Below, in pieces: positions 18,268 through 26,402 of a DNA stretch of 64,000 nucleotides; position 1 is the first letter of the stretch; every line of letters starts with the position of its first letter. The translations under genes were made by a program, and so were the position numbers. Source of the DNA: Bin5 sp965116395 (lineage in GTDB: Bacteria; Chloroflexota; Anaerolineae; Caldilineales; Caldilineaceae); the NCBI GenBank assembly GCA_965116395.1, contig OZ220684.1, forward strand, positions 3,534,001 through 3,598,000. The letters run 5' to 3'. The notes under the pieces are model-generated. The model ran no database searches. It saw only the letters and a list, made by a program, of their open reading frames with translations, and was not told the origin of the DNA.

Positions 18268-18307
18268 AAAAAGAGGCGAAAGCGTCAGACTAACCGCTTT
18301 CGCCTCT
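18268..18307 (-). terminator. Rho-independent terminator after the repeat lipoprotein gene
   Basis: A perfect 13-bp stem (18272-18284 with 18295-18307; arm AGAGGCGAAAGCG) and a 10-base loop. On the minus strand it runs into TTTTT. It starts 33 bases after the stop of the leftward lipoprotein gene. Confidence 0.92.
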
Positions 18308-18339
18308 AACTTAAGACTGTAGAATTGCTGAGAGGACAA

Positions 18340-20820
18340 CTACTCCTGCGCAAATTCCGCGGTGACGTCCAGTTGGGCACCCACTATCAGCGGCAGGAGA
18401 TCCTCTGTGAACAGTGCGGAGACATTCGGGTCGGCAAGTGCGTTAGCGATGTCATCCGGGAGGAAAGGCGCGGCCAAGTCCAAAGTGCGGAGGATCGAAG
18501 GTGAGTCATAGTGAATGGTGAGGAGGATAACATCGTCGGCCACGACATTCAACTGGTTGGCCGATGATGTCAACACCAGCTCCGAAACCTGCAGGCCATC
18601 GTAGAGAATGGAGGAGATATTGGCAGGCAGGGCGGGCAGGTTCACACCATGCTCTTGCAATTCGCTTGCGGCCATTCCGGCGACAGAGGTGATTTCCGAA
18701 CGATCCAGCGTGAGGCCGAGCGCAAGCACGGGGCGGTGTTCGGCGTCGATGTCGGGCGGCTCCATTCGTACTGCGGTCACATCGAAGGCGGGCGGCACGT
18801 CTACAGATGTCGTTCCATCGGCCGGCGGGATCGAAAGAGCGACACCGATATCGGTCTTTTTGAGGAACTCAATGCCTACGCCAAGCATGCCGGGCGGGAT
18901 GGGGATGAGTTCAGTCACGACCTGCTGGAGTGTCTCCATTGACTGGTCGGTCCAGGAGATGACGGGGAGGTGTCCTCCGTTGGAGGCCAGATAGAGACTG
19001 GCGTCGATTATGTTGAGATCGAGGCGCTGGATGCCGAGGGATTGCATGTCGGTGATGAATTGCGGCTGCAGTATCGACTGGCTGCCCAAAGGTATGCCCA
19101 AAATGGCAAGGGCTCCGTCCGCCTTTACTTCAACAGGTAGAGAGGAGAGTTTTGTTTCAGGCGCTTCCTGCCCTGCCAAGGCGAGCTGCACATCAACGCC
19201 GTTAGAGATAACGGGAGGCAGGTGCGGCAGGTATTCGCTGATCGTGCCGATAAAGGCGATATCGTCGGAAAGCGAGGAGACTACGACCAGGAGGCGATTC
19301 AGCGCTGCTTCGTCGTATTGTAAAGTCAGGAGGCTGCCGGAATCACCTAGGAGTTCGATGGCGCCGGCTGAAGTCGTCAACTGGAGGGAGTCCGACCCGA
19401 CGCCGCTAACTATGTCCATGACGAGCGGGGGCAGACCCACAGGCGGCAGCAGACCGACCAAATCGGCGAGTGAGATGCCGAGGGCGGACATTACATAGCC
19501 GTCTCTGTCGATGGCGGCGCCGATTTTAAGAGCCGGTTCCATTGCTTCGGGCGCGGCTGCGAAGTTGGGGGCGGCCACGTCGTATTCTTCGCTAAAGGTC
19601 ATTCCGTCTGTCGCGGGCAGATCCAATGACAGGCCGACGTTTGTTTTTGCTAGCAGACTTCGTAATACGGTGAGGCCGACGTCCACCATGCCTTCGGATA
19701 CGCCGAGAAGGTCAACAGCGACATCTCCGATTGTGTCCAGCGACGAATCAGTCCAGAGAATTGAGGGCAACGGCTCCTGGTTGAGGGCAAGGTAGAGGCC
19801 GTCGGCCTGAATGCTCAGGTCCAATTTCTGCACGCTCATATTACCCAAGAGGTCGAGCACAGTGGCCGGCAAGAGAGAGCCTGAGCCGACGGGAATGCCC
19901 CATACCCCTAACGAGCCGTCTTCGCCGACACTTGCGGGAATGGTAGGCAGGAGGGTATCGGCGGCAGGTTCACCGGTAAAGGAGACGATGACGTCGAGGT
20001 CTGCGCCGGTCAGTTTGGGAATGACTTCGGCGATCATGCCGCCCATTGACGGGTCGACAAAGGCGCTGACGATGGGCAGGAGGTTGTCCAGGCGTTCGGT
20101 GTCGTATGCGAGGCCCGGCAGGTCGGTGCTGTCCAGAGCGAGATCGATGCCGTTGGGTTGGGTGGCGAGGGAGAACTGCTGCACGCCAACCGCCGACAAA
20201 ATCTGAAGGGCCATTGGCGGAAGTTCCACGCCTAGGGATGCGCCCAGGGCCTGCTCAATTTCTGCCAAGGGAATACCTTCGAACGACGCTTTGCCTTCTG
20301 CATCGAAGGCCAGGCTGGCAAACTGGAGCGGTCCGATGGTGGTCTCTGGCGCTGAAGCCTGCCTAACCAACTCTTCCCCCGTCCAGCGAGGAATGTTATC
20401 GCCGGCAGTGGGGAGGATGATGATTGCGCCGAGGCCTATCTGCCGTAACCCGGACAATGCGGAAGCTCCTTGCTCTGCACCGGGGACATTGGCCAGGATT
20501 TGGGTCAGCAATTCTGCCGATTCGTCACTCCACTTCAGATAGGGGAGAGGCTCTCCATCAGCGTAGAGGAAAATTCCGTGGTAGCCGATTCGAGCTTCGA
20601 GAACATCGACACCGGCAACAGCGAACTGATCCAACATTGGTTGTTGAAGAATCTGTCCAATTTGGAAGCCGAGTACAGTGCCATTGCCATTGCCATCGAT
20701 TCTGATCGGAACGGACGGGAGGTTGAACAGCGTAGAGCCGCCGCCGCCGCCGCCATTACAGGCGCCCAGAACCAGAATGAAAGCCAGGATAATAACAATT
20801 TTGCGGAGTAAGGCCGGCAC
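18340..20820 (-). CDS. Large repeat-containing surface lipoprotein
   Basis: 826 residues from a GTG at 20820, chosen because AAGGAGG lies seven bases upstream and the product then starts with a compact lipoprotein signal (VPALLRKIVIILAFILVLGA, then Cys). A glycine tract (GGGGGG) follows the lipid Cys. The mature part contains three copies of a roughly 265-residue unit, marked by EPLPYLKWSDES (about 90), EPLPSILWTDSS (about 349) and HLPVISWTDQS (about 617). Each unit carries a second half with the pattern LxLxxxYDxxxLxxLL. The protein is acidic and hydrophobic, without catalytic motifs I recognise. Function unknown; an adhesive or ligand-binding surface role is a guess. It has its own promoter and terminator. 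Confidence 0.85.
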   Translation of the reverse strand: MPALLRKIVIILAFILVLGACNGGGGGGSTLFNLPSVPIRIDGNGNGTVLGFQIGQILQQPMLDQFAVAGVDVLEARIGYHGIFLYADGEPLPYLKWSDESAELLTQILANVPGAEQGASALSGLRQIGLGAIIILPTAGDNIPRWTGEELVRQASAPETTIGPLQFASLAFDAEGKASFEGIPLAEIEQALGASLGVELPPMALQILSAVGVQQFSLATQPNGIDLALDSTDLPGLAYDTERLDNLLPIVSAFVDPSMGGMIAEVIPKLTGADLDVIVSFTGEPAADTLLPTIPASVGEDGSLGVWGIPVGSGSLLPATVLDLLGNMSVQKLDLSIQADGLYLALNQEPLPSILWTDSSLDTIGDVAVDLLGVSEGMVDVGLTVLRSLLAKTNVGLSLDLPATDGMTFSEEYDVAAPNFAAAPEAMEPALKIGAAIDRDGYVMSALGISLADLVGLLPPVGLPPLVMDIVSGVGSDSLQLTTSAGAIELLGDSGSLLTLQYDEAALNRLLVVVSSLSDDIAFIGTISEYLPHLPPVISNGVDVQLALAGQEAPETKLSSLPVEVKADGALAILGIPLGSQSILQPQFITDMQSLGIQRLDLNIIDASLYLASNGGHLPVISWTDQSMETLQQVVTELIPIPPGMLGVGIEFLKKTDIGVALSIPPADGTTSVDVPPAFDVTAVRMEPPDIDAEHRPVLALGLTLDRSEITSVAGMAASELQEHGVNLPALPANISSILYDGLQVSELVLTSSANQLNVVADDVILLTIHYDSPSILRTLDLAAPFLPDDIANALADPNVSALFTEDLLPLIVGAQLDVTAEFAQE

Positions 20821-21261
20821 AAGCCGCCTCCTTATGGGTGCGTAACAAAGATAAGCAGATAAAATGCGGCGACGGCGCGGACGCGTCAACCGATCTCGGT
20901 TGGCATTGTTATATCACGATTCATTCGGAATGACAATGCCGTAACTAAAGCTCTGGTGAACGTTGACCAGACGATGCGCCTGCACTACCTGGCGGCCTCA
21001 AGAGGCTGGTCGAGACATACAACCACCAAGCTTTTCGGGCACCTTCCAAGATTACCATACATCTTACAATAGGTCACAAGGAGACACAAAACCGCTAATT
21101 GGAACAAGGAAATTTACTCCGACTATATAGAGTAGTGAAGGCGTATGAGATTAGTAGTTCAATTAATTCCCGTTCCACCGTCTATGGGGTCTTGAGTTGG
21201 CCTATTGTGTGATGAAGCGAGGGACGGAGCGTATTGCGCAGTGGATTACAAATCGCTCTTT
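20821..21261. other. 441-bp gap holding the lipoprotein promoter
   Basis: The left part holds the leader and promoter of the lipoprotein gene (20908-20936) and inverted repeats at 20887-20902 and 20902-20940. The AT-richer remainder (about 21040-21140) has no gene or hairpin that I can support. Confidence 0.5.
20908..20936 (-). promoter_or_regulatory. Sigma-70-type promoter with flanking inverted repeat
   Basis: On the minus strand: TTGTCA (20931-20936), a 17-base spacer, then TATAAC (20908-20913), each 5 of 6 to consensus. It would start transcription near 20900, about 80 bases before the lipoprotein GTG. GGCATTGT (20902-20909) and ACAATGCC (20933-20940) form an inverted repeat overlapping both boxes, as an operator would. 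Confidence 0.65.
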
Positions 21262-23022
21262 TCAATTCAAATCAGGCTCTTTGGTGCGGGCGCGCAGGGC
21301 GGATAGCATGGCCTCCTGTTCGTTCCATGGGAATTCGGTCTCGCCGTAGCACATACTGCGTTCGTGGCCCTTGCCAAAGGAGGCGACAACATCGCCGGCG
21401 CGGGCCATCTCGACACCGAATCTGATCGCCTCGGCGCGGTCGGGGACGATGGCGAAGCCAGGCGCGAGGAACTCGGCTTTTGTACGAGTGAGCCGCTCGA
21501 TACTTTCTACTTCTCTTTCTGAGTGCAGGTTCTTTTCTGCCGCGGAGCCGGCGATGGCGTCCTGTATGCCGGCTGCAATTTCCTGATTAATTTCTTTCAA
21601 GTCCTCGGTGCGAGGATCTTCGGCGGTGATGACCGTGAAGTCGGCGAGCCGTCCGCTGACCTGGCCCATCAGGCGGCGTTTGCCCCGGTCGCGCTGACCG
21701 GCGCAGCCGAAGATAGCGATCAGTCTTCCTTTTTTCCGGTCTTCTTTTGCTGCTACCAGAGGGCGCAGCGTTTCCAGTGCCCGCTCGAGACTGGCAGGGG
21801 AGTGCGCGAAGTCGACGACGGACAGAAAATCCTGACCGGTATTCATGCGCTGCATTCGCCCCAAGACAGCAGAGAGGGAGGCAACACCATTGCGGATATG
21901 TTCGGTCGGGATGCCGAGGCCAAGAGTTACGGCCGACGCGCAGAGGATGTTGGACACATTAAACTCGCCGATCAGCCGGGTCTCCATCGGTATGAAACCG
22001 CCCTGCCAGACCAGATCAAAGCGGGTGGCAGCGGGCAGATACTCGATGTTGCGGGCGTGCACGTCGGCGTTGGCGTCGGACACGCTATATGTATATAACG
22101 TCACGCCTTCTCCTTCGCGGCGCGATTTCTCTTCAGCCAACACCGTCCGTAAAGGCTGGCAACTGTTGTCGTCCAGGTTGAATACGGCGATACGGGGCAC
22201 GCCCGGTTTAGGCGCGGAGTGGAACAGGCTGCGGAAGAGCAGGAACTTGGCGGCCTGGTATGCATCGAAAGAGCCGTGAATGTCGAGGTGCTCGTGGGTG
22301 ATATTGGTCAGGGCGGCGACGTCGTAGTCGACCGCTGCCACGCGTTTCTGGTCGAGGCCGAAGCTGGTGCTTTCGACAACAGCATATTGGCAGCCAGCTG
22401 ATTGCATCTGGGCCAGAAATGCTTGCACTGTCGGCGCGTCCGGCGTCGTCACGTGCAGCCCGGTTGCCTGCTCGACGCCGGCGATGCGGGCGCCGACGGT
22501 GGTTATGACGCCGACAGGGGCGGAACGGCTGAGAATTGCCTCCAAGATTGAGCAGGTTGTGGTCTTGCCATCGGTGCCTGTCACGCCGATGACGGCCTGG
22601 GCGCGGCTGGGGAAATCATGGAACGCGGCACTGAGCCAGGCAAGTGCTTCGCGGCTGTCGGTCACCTGGACATAGGGTAGGTCTGCGTGCTGCGGCCACC
22701 AGCCATTTTCTTTCAGCAAGGCCAGTGGATGACTGCCAACCACGGCGGCGGCGCCGGCGGAAACGGCTTGGGGAATGAAGCAGTGCCCGTCCTGTTGCAG
22801 GCCCTGTACGGCTACGAATAGCGTGTCGGCGCTGACTAGGCGGCTGTCGTCGGTGATGCTGCGTACGGCAACGGCCGGCGCAGGTGCGTCGCCGGGTAGG
22901 CGGAGTCTGCGCGGGAGTTGCGCCAGCAAGGTTGGCAGTGGTCGTTCACCGTCATTCACGGATTCGGTACTTCGGGCGGCCTCTGTATCTGGCTGTTCCG
23001 AAATCGGGGCGCCCGCCGTCAT
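21262..23022 (-). CDS. murE: UDP-N-acetylmuramoyl-tripeptide synthetase-type Mur ligase (MurE)
   Basis: 586 residues from the ATG at 23022. Mur ligase features in order: a substrate-binding N-domain (SITDDSRLVSADTLFVAVQG near 56-75), the ATP loop GVTGTDGKTTT (146-156), TNITHEHLDIHGSFDAYQAAK as the central-domain motif, and a C-terminal domain with TAEDPRTEDL where MurE usually has DNPR. Reaction: ATP-dependent addition of the third amino acid to UDP-MurNAc-dipeptide in the cytosol. The altered DNPR and the 45-residue polar N-extension leave the amino acid added uncertain. Its ATG overlaps the stop of the preceding propeller gene (ATGA), so translation is probably coupled. Confidence 0.88.
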   Translation of the reverse strand: MTAGAPISEQPDTEAARSTESVNDGERPLPTLLAQLPRRLRLPGDAPAPAVAVRSITDDSRLVSADTLFVAVQGLQQDGHCFIPQAVSAGAAAVVGSHPLALLKENGWWPQHADLPYVQVTDSREALAWLSAAFHDFPSRAQAVIGVTGTDGKTTTCSILEAILSRSAPVGVITTVGARIAGVEQATGLHVTTPDAPTVQAFLAQMQSAGCQYAVVESTSFGLDQKRVAAVDYDVAALTNITHEHLDIHGSFDAYQAAKFLLFRSLFHSAPKPGVPRIAVFNLDDNSCQPLRTVLAEEKSRREGEGVTLYTYSVSDANADVHARNIEYLPAATRFDLVWQGGFIPMETRLIGEFNVSNILCASAVTLGLGIPTEHIRNGVASLSAVLGRMQRMNTGQDFLSVVDFAHSPASLERALETLRPLVAAKEDRKKGRLIAIFGCAGQRDRGKRRLMGQVSGRLADFTVITAEDPRTEDLKEINQEIAAGIQDAIAGSAAEKNLHSEREVESIERLTRTKAEFLAPGFAIVPDRAEAIRFGVEMARAGDVVASFGKGHERSMCYGETEFPWNEQEAMLSALRARTKEPDLN

Positions 23023-24836
23023 AGCTCGTCGGTTCCGGCGTTCCCGTCGCGCGCTACTGAGACACCGGCGACCAGAATCAGCAGGAAAAAGACGGCCGCG
23101 CCCCCTACCCAAATCGGCGGTATCCGAGTGAGGCTATCGGTGACATTTCCTGAGCTGAGGGCGGTAGATGTCGGGGTGGGCGGGGGTTGCTCGCCGTCAT
23201 CGCCTGGCGTAGGCGTGCTGGTTGGCGTTTCGTCGGTCGCTGGAGGCGGCGGCAGCGTTGCGGATACGGTAGACAAAGGATCTGGTGTCGCGGTCGGCGT
23301 CTCAGTGGCAGTAGGCGTTGCGGTTGGTGCATTAGGGTCCGGCGTTGCGGTTGGCGTGCAAACGGCCGATGGCGTATCGGTGGGCGCGTTGGGATCCGGT
23401 GTTGCGGTCGACGTGCCGGTGGCAGTCGGCGTCGCGGTCGGCGCACTGGTGTCGGGTGTAGCGGTCGGCGCATTTGGATCCGGCGTTGCGGTCAACGTGC
23501 CTGTGACTGTTGGCGTAGCGGCGGGCGCATGAGGGTCGTGCAACACGATGAGCGTACATGCGTCGGTCGGTGTAGGGGTAGGCGCATCAGGATCGTGCGT
23601 CGGGGTGGCAGTTGGCGTATTTGTGGGCAGGCTGGGATCGGGCGTGGCAGTGACGGTTGGCGTCTCGGTAGGGAGCGGCGTTTCGGTTACGGTCGGCGAA
23701 ACTGAAGGCGTGGCGGTGGGAACCCTGGGCAGCACGGCTGGATCCAAAGGTGTAATTTGGGCCGACGAAAGGAAGGAGAAGCCGCTGTCGAGGGTACGAA
23801 GCACGCCATCCTGCTCGGTGCCGGCGTAGGTGACGCCGACAAAGGTTGACGAGGAAGCCAGACGGAAAACGGGATTGGTATAGGCGGCGCCATTGACTGA
23901 CACGCGCGTCCAGTCCGGTACACCCTCGGTCCACAGTCCAACATTGGTGCCGACGACGACTTCCTGGCCACTGATGGTCAGGTCGTAGATGACAACACCG
24001 GCGGGGAAGGAGGGATCCTGCAGCCAGTTGTAGCCGTCATCGCTCAGGTAGAGACCGGAGGCGAAGGTGCCTACATATAAACGACCATCCAGCATTGTCA
24101 TGCCGCGGGCGATGATGCCGGCTGGCAAGTTGACCCGTTCCCAGTCAACGGCTGACGGCGTCAAGCGCCAGACGCCGTCATGGGTGCCGGCATAGAGGGC
24201 GCCGTCCTTATCTGCAAAGGCGCGCACGCGCAGGGCGCTGCCGGTCAGGCCTTCGCCGAACCACTCCCAGCTCAGGCCGCCGTCAATGCTGCGCACAACA
24301 CCGTCAAAGCGGGTGCCAGCGTAGAAGACGGTCTGTCCGTCCTCGATGCGGGTGAAAAGGCGGCCAACGCCGCTGCTTGGCGTGAGTACCTGGTTGATCG
24401 ACTGCTCCTGCCGCCAGGTCAGGCCGCCGTCCTCGCTAATGAACAGATGGCCGGCACCGCCGTCGGCGGCCAAGACCCGGTTTCCATCCTGCGGGTCGAA
24501 ACGTATGGAGGCGACAGAGGTGTCGGCAGGCAGTTCGACGCTGGTTCGGCTCCAGGTGTGTCCGCCGTCGGTGCTACGATAGATGCCGGCGGGCACCGGT
24601 ACGTTGAGTGTGCCGGCAACGACGATACTGGGGTCATCGGGCGATACGTCGAGGCCGATGATGCTATTAGAGAATGGCACAAAGCCCGACTGGGCGAAGA
24701 TTTGACCGCTGGCAGGGGCGATCAGGACTGCCATTATAGCAAGGATCAGCCACAGTCGGTTTGAAGTCAGGGGAATGGTGAATTTCGTTACCGGGCGGCG
24801 TTTGCCGCGCAGTTTTTGCTGGTGGCCAGCGTGCAT
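23019..24836 (-). CDS. Secreted BNR-propeller protein with Pro/Thr stalk and C-terminal membrane anchor
   Basis: 605 residues from the ATG at 24836 (GGGAGG five bases upstream). A signal segment (LWLILAIMAVLIAPASGQIFA) is followed by a propeller with Asp-box repeats: STDGGHTWSRT, SEDGGLTWRQE, SIDGGLSWEWF, SDDGYNWLQD. Then come about 160 residues of Pro/Thr-rich repeats built from TATPDPNAPT-like units, a helix IWVGGAAVFFLLILVAGVSV and a short cytosolic tail. The layout is that of a wall-spanning, membrane-anchored surface domain. Resembles photosystem-II-assembly/sortilin-type propellers in fold. Function unknown. The stop overlaps the murE start, and the perfect -10 box at 24875 should drive both genes. 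Confidence 0.88.
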   Translation of the reverse strand: MHAGHQQKLRGKRRPVTKFTIPLTSNRLWLILAIMAVLIAPASGQIFAQSGFVPFSNSIIGLDVSPDDPSIVVAGTLNVPVPAGIYRSTDGGHTWSRTSVELPADTSVASIRFDPQDGNRVLAADGGAGHLFISEDGGLTWRQEQSINQVLTPSSGVGRLFTRIEDGQTVFYAGTRFDGVVRSIDGGLSWEWFGEGLTGSALRVRAFADKDGALYAGTHDGVWRLTPSAVDWERVNLPAGIIARGMTMLDGRLYVGTFASGLYLSDDGYNWLQDPSFPAGVVIYDLTISGQEVVVGTNVGLWTEGVPDWTRVSVNGAAYTNPVFRLASSSTFVGVTYAGTEQDGVLRTLDSGFSFLSSAQITPLDPAVLPRVPTATPSVSPTVTETPLPTETPTVTATPDPSLPTNTPTATPTHDPDAPTPTPTDACTLIVLHDPHAPAATPTVTGTLTATPDPNAPTATPDTSAPTATPTATGTSTATPDPNAPTDTPSAVCTPTATPDPNAPTATPTATETPTATPDPLSTVSATLPPPPATDETPTSTPTPGDDGEQPPPTPTSTALSSGNVTDSLTRIPPIWVGGAAVFFLLILVAGVSVARDGNAGTDEL

Positions 24837-24874
24837 AGGCCCTCCCAAAAGGGCGTCGGAGAGGTGATGAGGAA

Positions 24875-24902
24875 ATTATACGACAGACAAACTATAGCAC
24901 AA
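24875..24902 (-). promoter_or_regulatory. Promoter for the propeller-murE operon
   Basis: On the minus strand: TTGTGC (24897-24902), a 16-base spacer, then a perfect TATAAT (24875-24880). It lies about 40 bases before the ATG at 24836. The -35 box is only 3 of 6. Confidence 0.55.
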
Positions 24903-25015
24903 AAGCTTTCTTTCTTGCTTCAGGTGGGTGTTTTGTTGTTAGTTTTATGTGATTCCGCTTGTGGATGATGGTTTGAGGGTTGGGGTTGGTCAGATATGCG
25001 GGAGTGTTGATGTTT

Positions 25016-25128
25016 GTCCGCGGAGGGTCGCGGTGAGTTGGAACTGGAACATCCTATGTCCACGGAGGGCCACAGAGAACTGCAACTACAACTGCAACAT
25101 CTTTTGTCCACGAAGGGCCGCGAAGGGC
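25016..25128. repeat. Imperfect tandem repeat in the 24837-25190 gap
   Basis: Three units start with GTCCrCGrAGGGyC at 25016, 25058 and 25106 (42 and 48 bases apart). The first two share GAACTG(G/C)AAC and end in CAACATC-like bases. The third is short and runs into AAGGGCCGACCCCCC, which faintly resembles the structured repeat at 17.5 and 37.6 kb. No gene is seen in this gap. Confidence 0.6.
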
Positions 25129-25190
25129 CGACCCCCCAGATGGGTGGATTGAATGGTAGTCAGGGGGTATAGGTTGGCGGGAAACAGTTG

Positions 25191-26357
25191 TCAGGAGATA
25201 GTCACTGTGCGGACGAGGATGCTTTTGCGCTTTTGGCCGTGGGCGTCAGGGTAGTTGAAATCGGAATAGGCCAGCAACGCTGTATTCTCGTCCAGAGCAA
25301 GCAGAGCGGAGTAGGAGCAGGTGTCCTGGCGCCGTTCAGCTGGCTCGACCACGACCACTCTCGGCTCCCACTTAAGTCCTGCCGGGTCCGGGGTGGCACG
25401 TACGTACAAACCGGGCCGGCCGTATGATGCCAGCGTTTTCCCGTTTCCCAAGGTCAACATGCGCGGCCATACGCCGCAGTCGTCGAATACGCGCGGATGG
25501 CTCCAGGTCTGGCCGCTGTCCGTGGAGCGGCACCAATACAGCGGGCCAACCCCCAGCAGATCATGGGTGCGGATGAGGCACAGAACCGAGCCGTCAGGCA
25601 TGAAGTTGAACTCAGGCTCGGTGAAGCCGTCGCGCTGGTCCGCGTGCGGGTCGGCCTCCCTGTCCGGCTGGTAGAGGATTTCGCTCAGTACATCCCAGGT
25701 GTATCCCGCATCGACCGACCGCAGGAAGAGAATATTGTTCGCCGGCTGTACCTTGCCATCGACGATCCGTTTCGTATGGATCGCTTCCCAAATGGAGCCA
25801 TCGGGCGCCAGCTGCGAGCGGCCATGGCGAAACGAGGGCCAGAAGGCGTACATGCCTTCGCGGACGATACGGATTTCGCCGGGCATGCGCACGGAGGCGG
25901 TCTCTTCGATCCAGTCCTTCTCTCCGCTGCGCTGACGCAAGAAGCGCCAGCCCGAGAGTTCGCCGGCCAGGTCGGCGGCTCGATATATGTGGGTAATGCG
26001 GGTGGGCGCATCCTCCTGGACCAGGACTGGCTCAGGTAAGGTTACCTCGTTACGGTTGCGGGACTGCAGTTGTATCGGGAGGAGCCGGTCTCCGTTAGGG
26101 AGCAGCAGACCGCCCCGGGCGTCGCGGCTTTCAACGGCATCCCACGTTCTGCCTTCGTCGGCAGAGAGCGCATTTCTGGTGGGCAGCCCGTAGGCGGTGA
26201 CGGAATCGGCTTCGACGTGGAATTCAATGTGGATGCGGCCGTCGGCCAGGCGTTGAAGGTGGGGGAACTGCCATGGGCCCCACTCTTTCAATCCAGCCGG
26301 GGCCTGGTGTACGAGGACCGGTTCACCCAGGGTGATCTGTGGCAAGGTCGCCTCCAT
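25191..26357 (-). CDS. Sialidase-like BNR-repeat protein
   Basis: 388 residues, close to the length of a single six-bladed sialidase domain. Asp boxes: SADEGRTWDAV, SVDAGYTWDVL and STDSGQTWSHP. No signal peptide, so probably cytosolic. It follows the TIM-barrel hydrolase-like gene by 45 bases and ends the second transport block, whose importer would supply the substrate. Exo-glycosidase activity is inferred from fold; the Arg triad of true sialidases cannot be confirmed by eye. Confidence 0.82.
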   Translation of the reverse strand: MEATLPQITLGEPVLVHQAPAGLKEWGPWQFPHLQRLADGRIHIEFHVEADSVTAYGLPTRNALSADEGRTWDAVESRDARGGLLLPNGDRLLPIQLQSRNRNEVTLPEPVLVQEDAPTRITHIYRAADLAGELSGWRFLRQRSGEKDWIEETASVRMPGEIRIVREGMYAFWPSFRHGRSQLAPDGSIWEAIHTKRIVDGKVQPANNILFLRSVDAGYTWDVLSEILYQPDREADPHADQRDGFTEPEFNFMPDGSVLCLIRTHDLLGVGPLYWCRSTDSGQTWSHPRVFDDCGVWPRMLTLGNGKTLASYGRPGLYVRATPDPAGLKWEPRVVVVEPAERRQDTCSYSALLALDENTALLAYSDFNYPDAHGQKRKSILVRTVTIS

Positions 26358-26402
26358 TCTGTCGTGGTTTTTGGCGAGATACAGTGCTGGATAGGGACAG
26401 GC

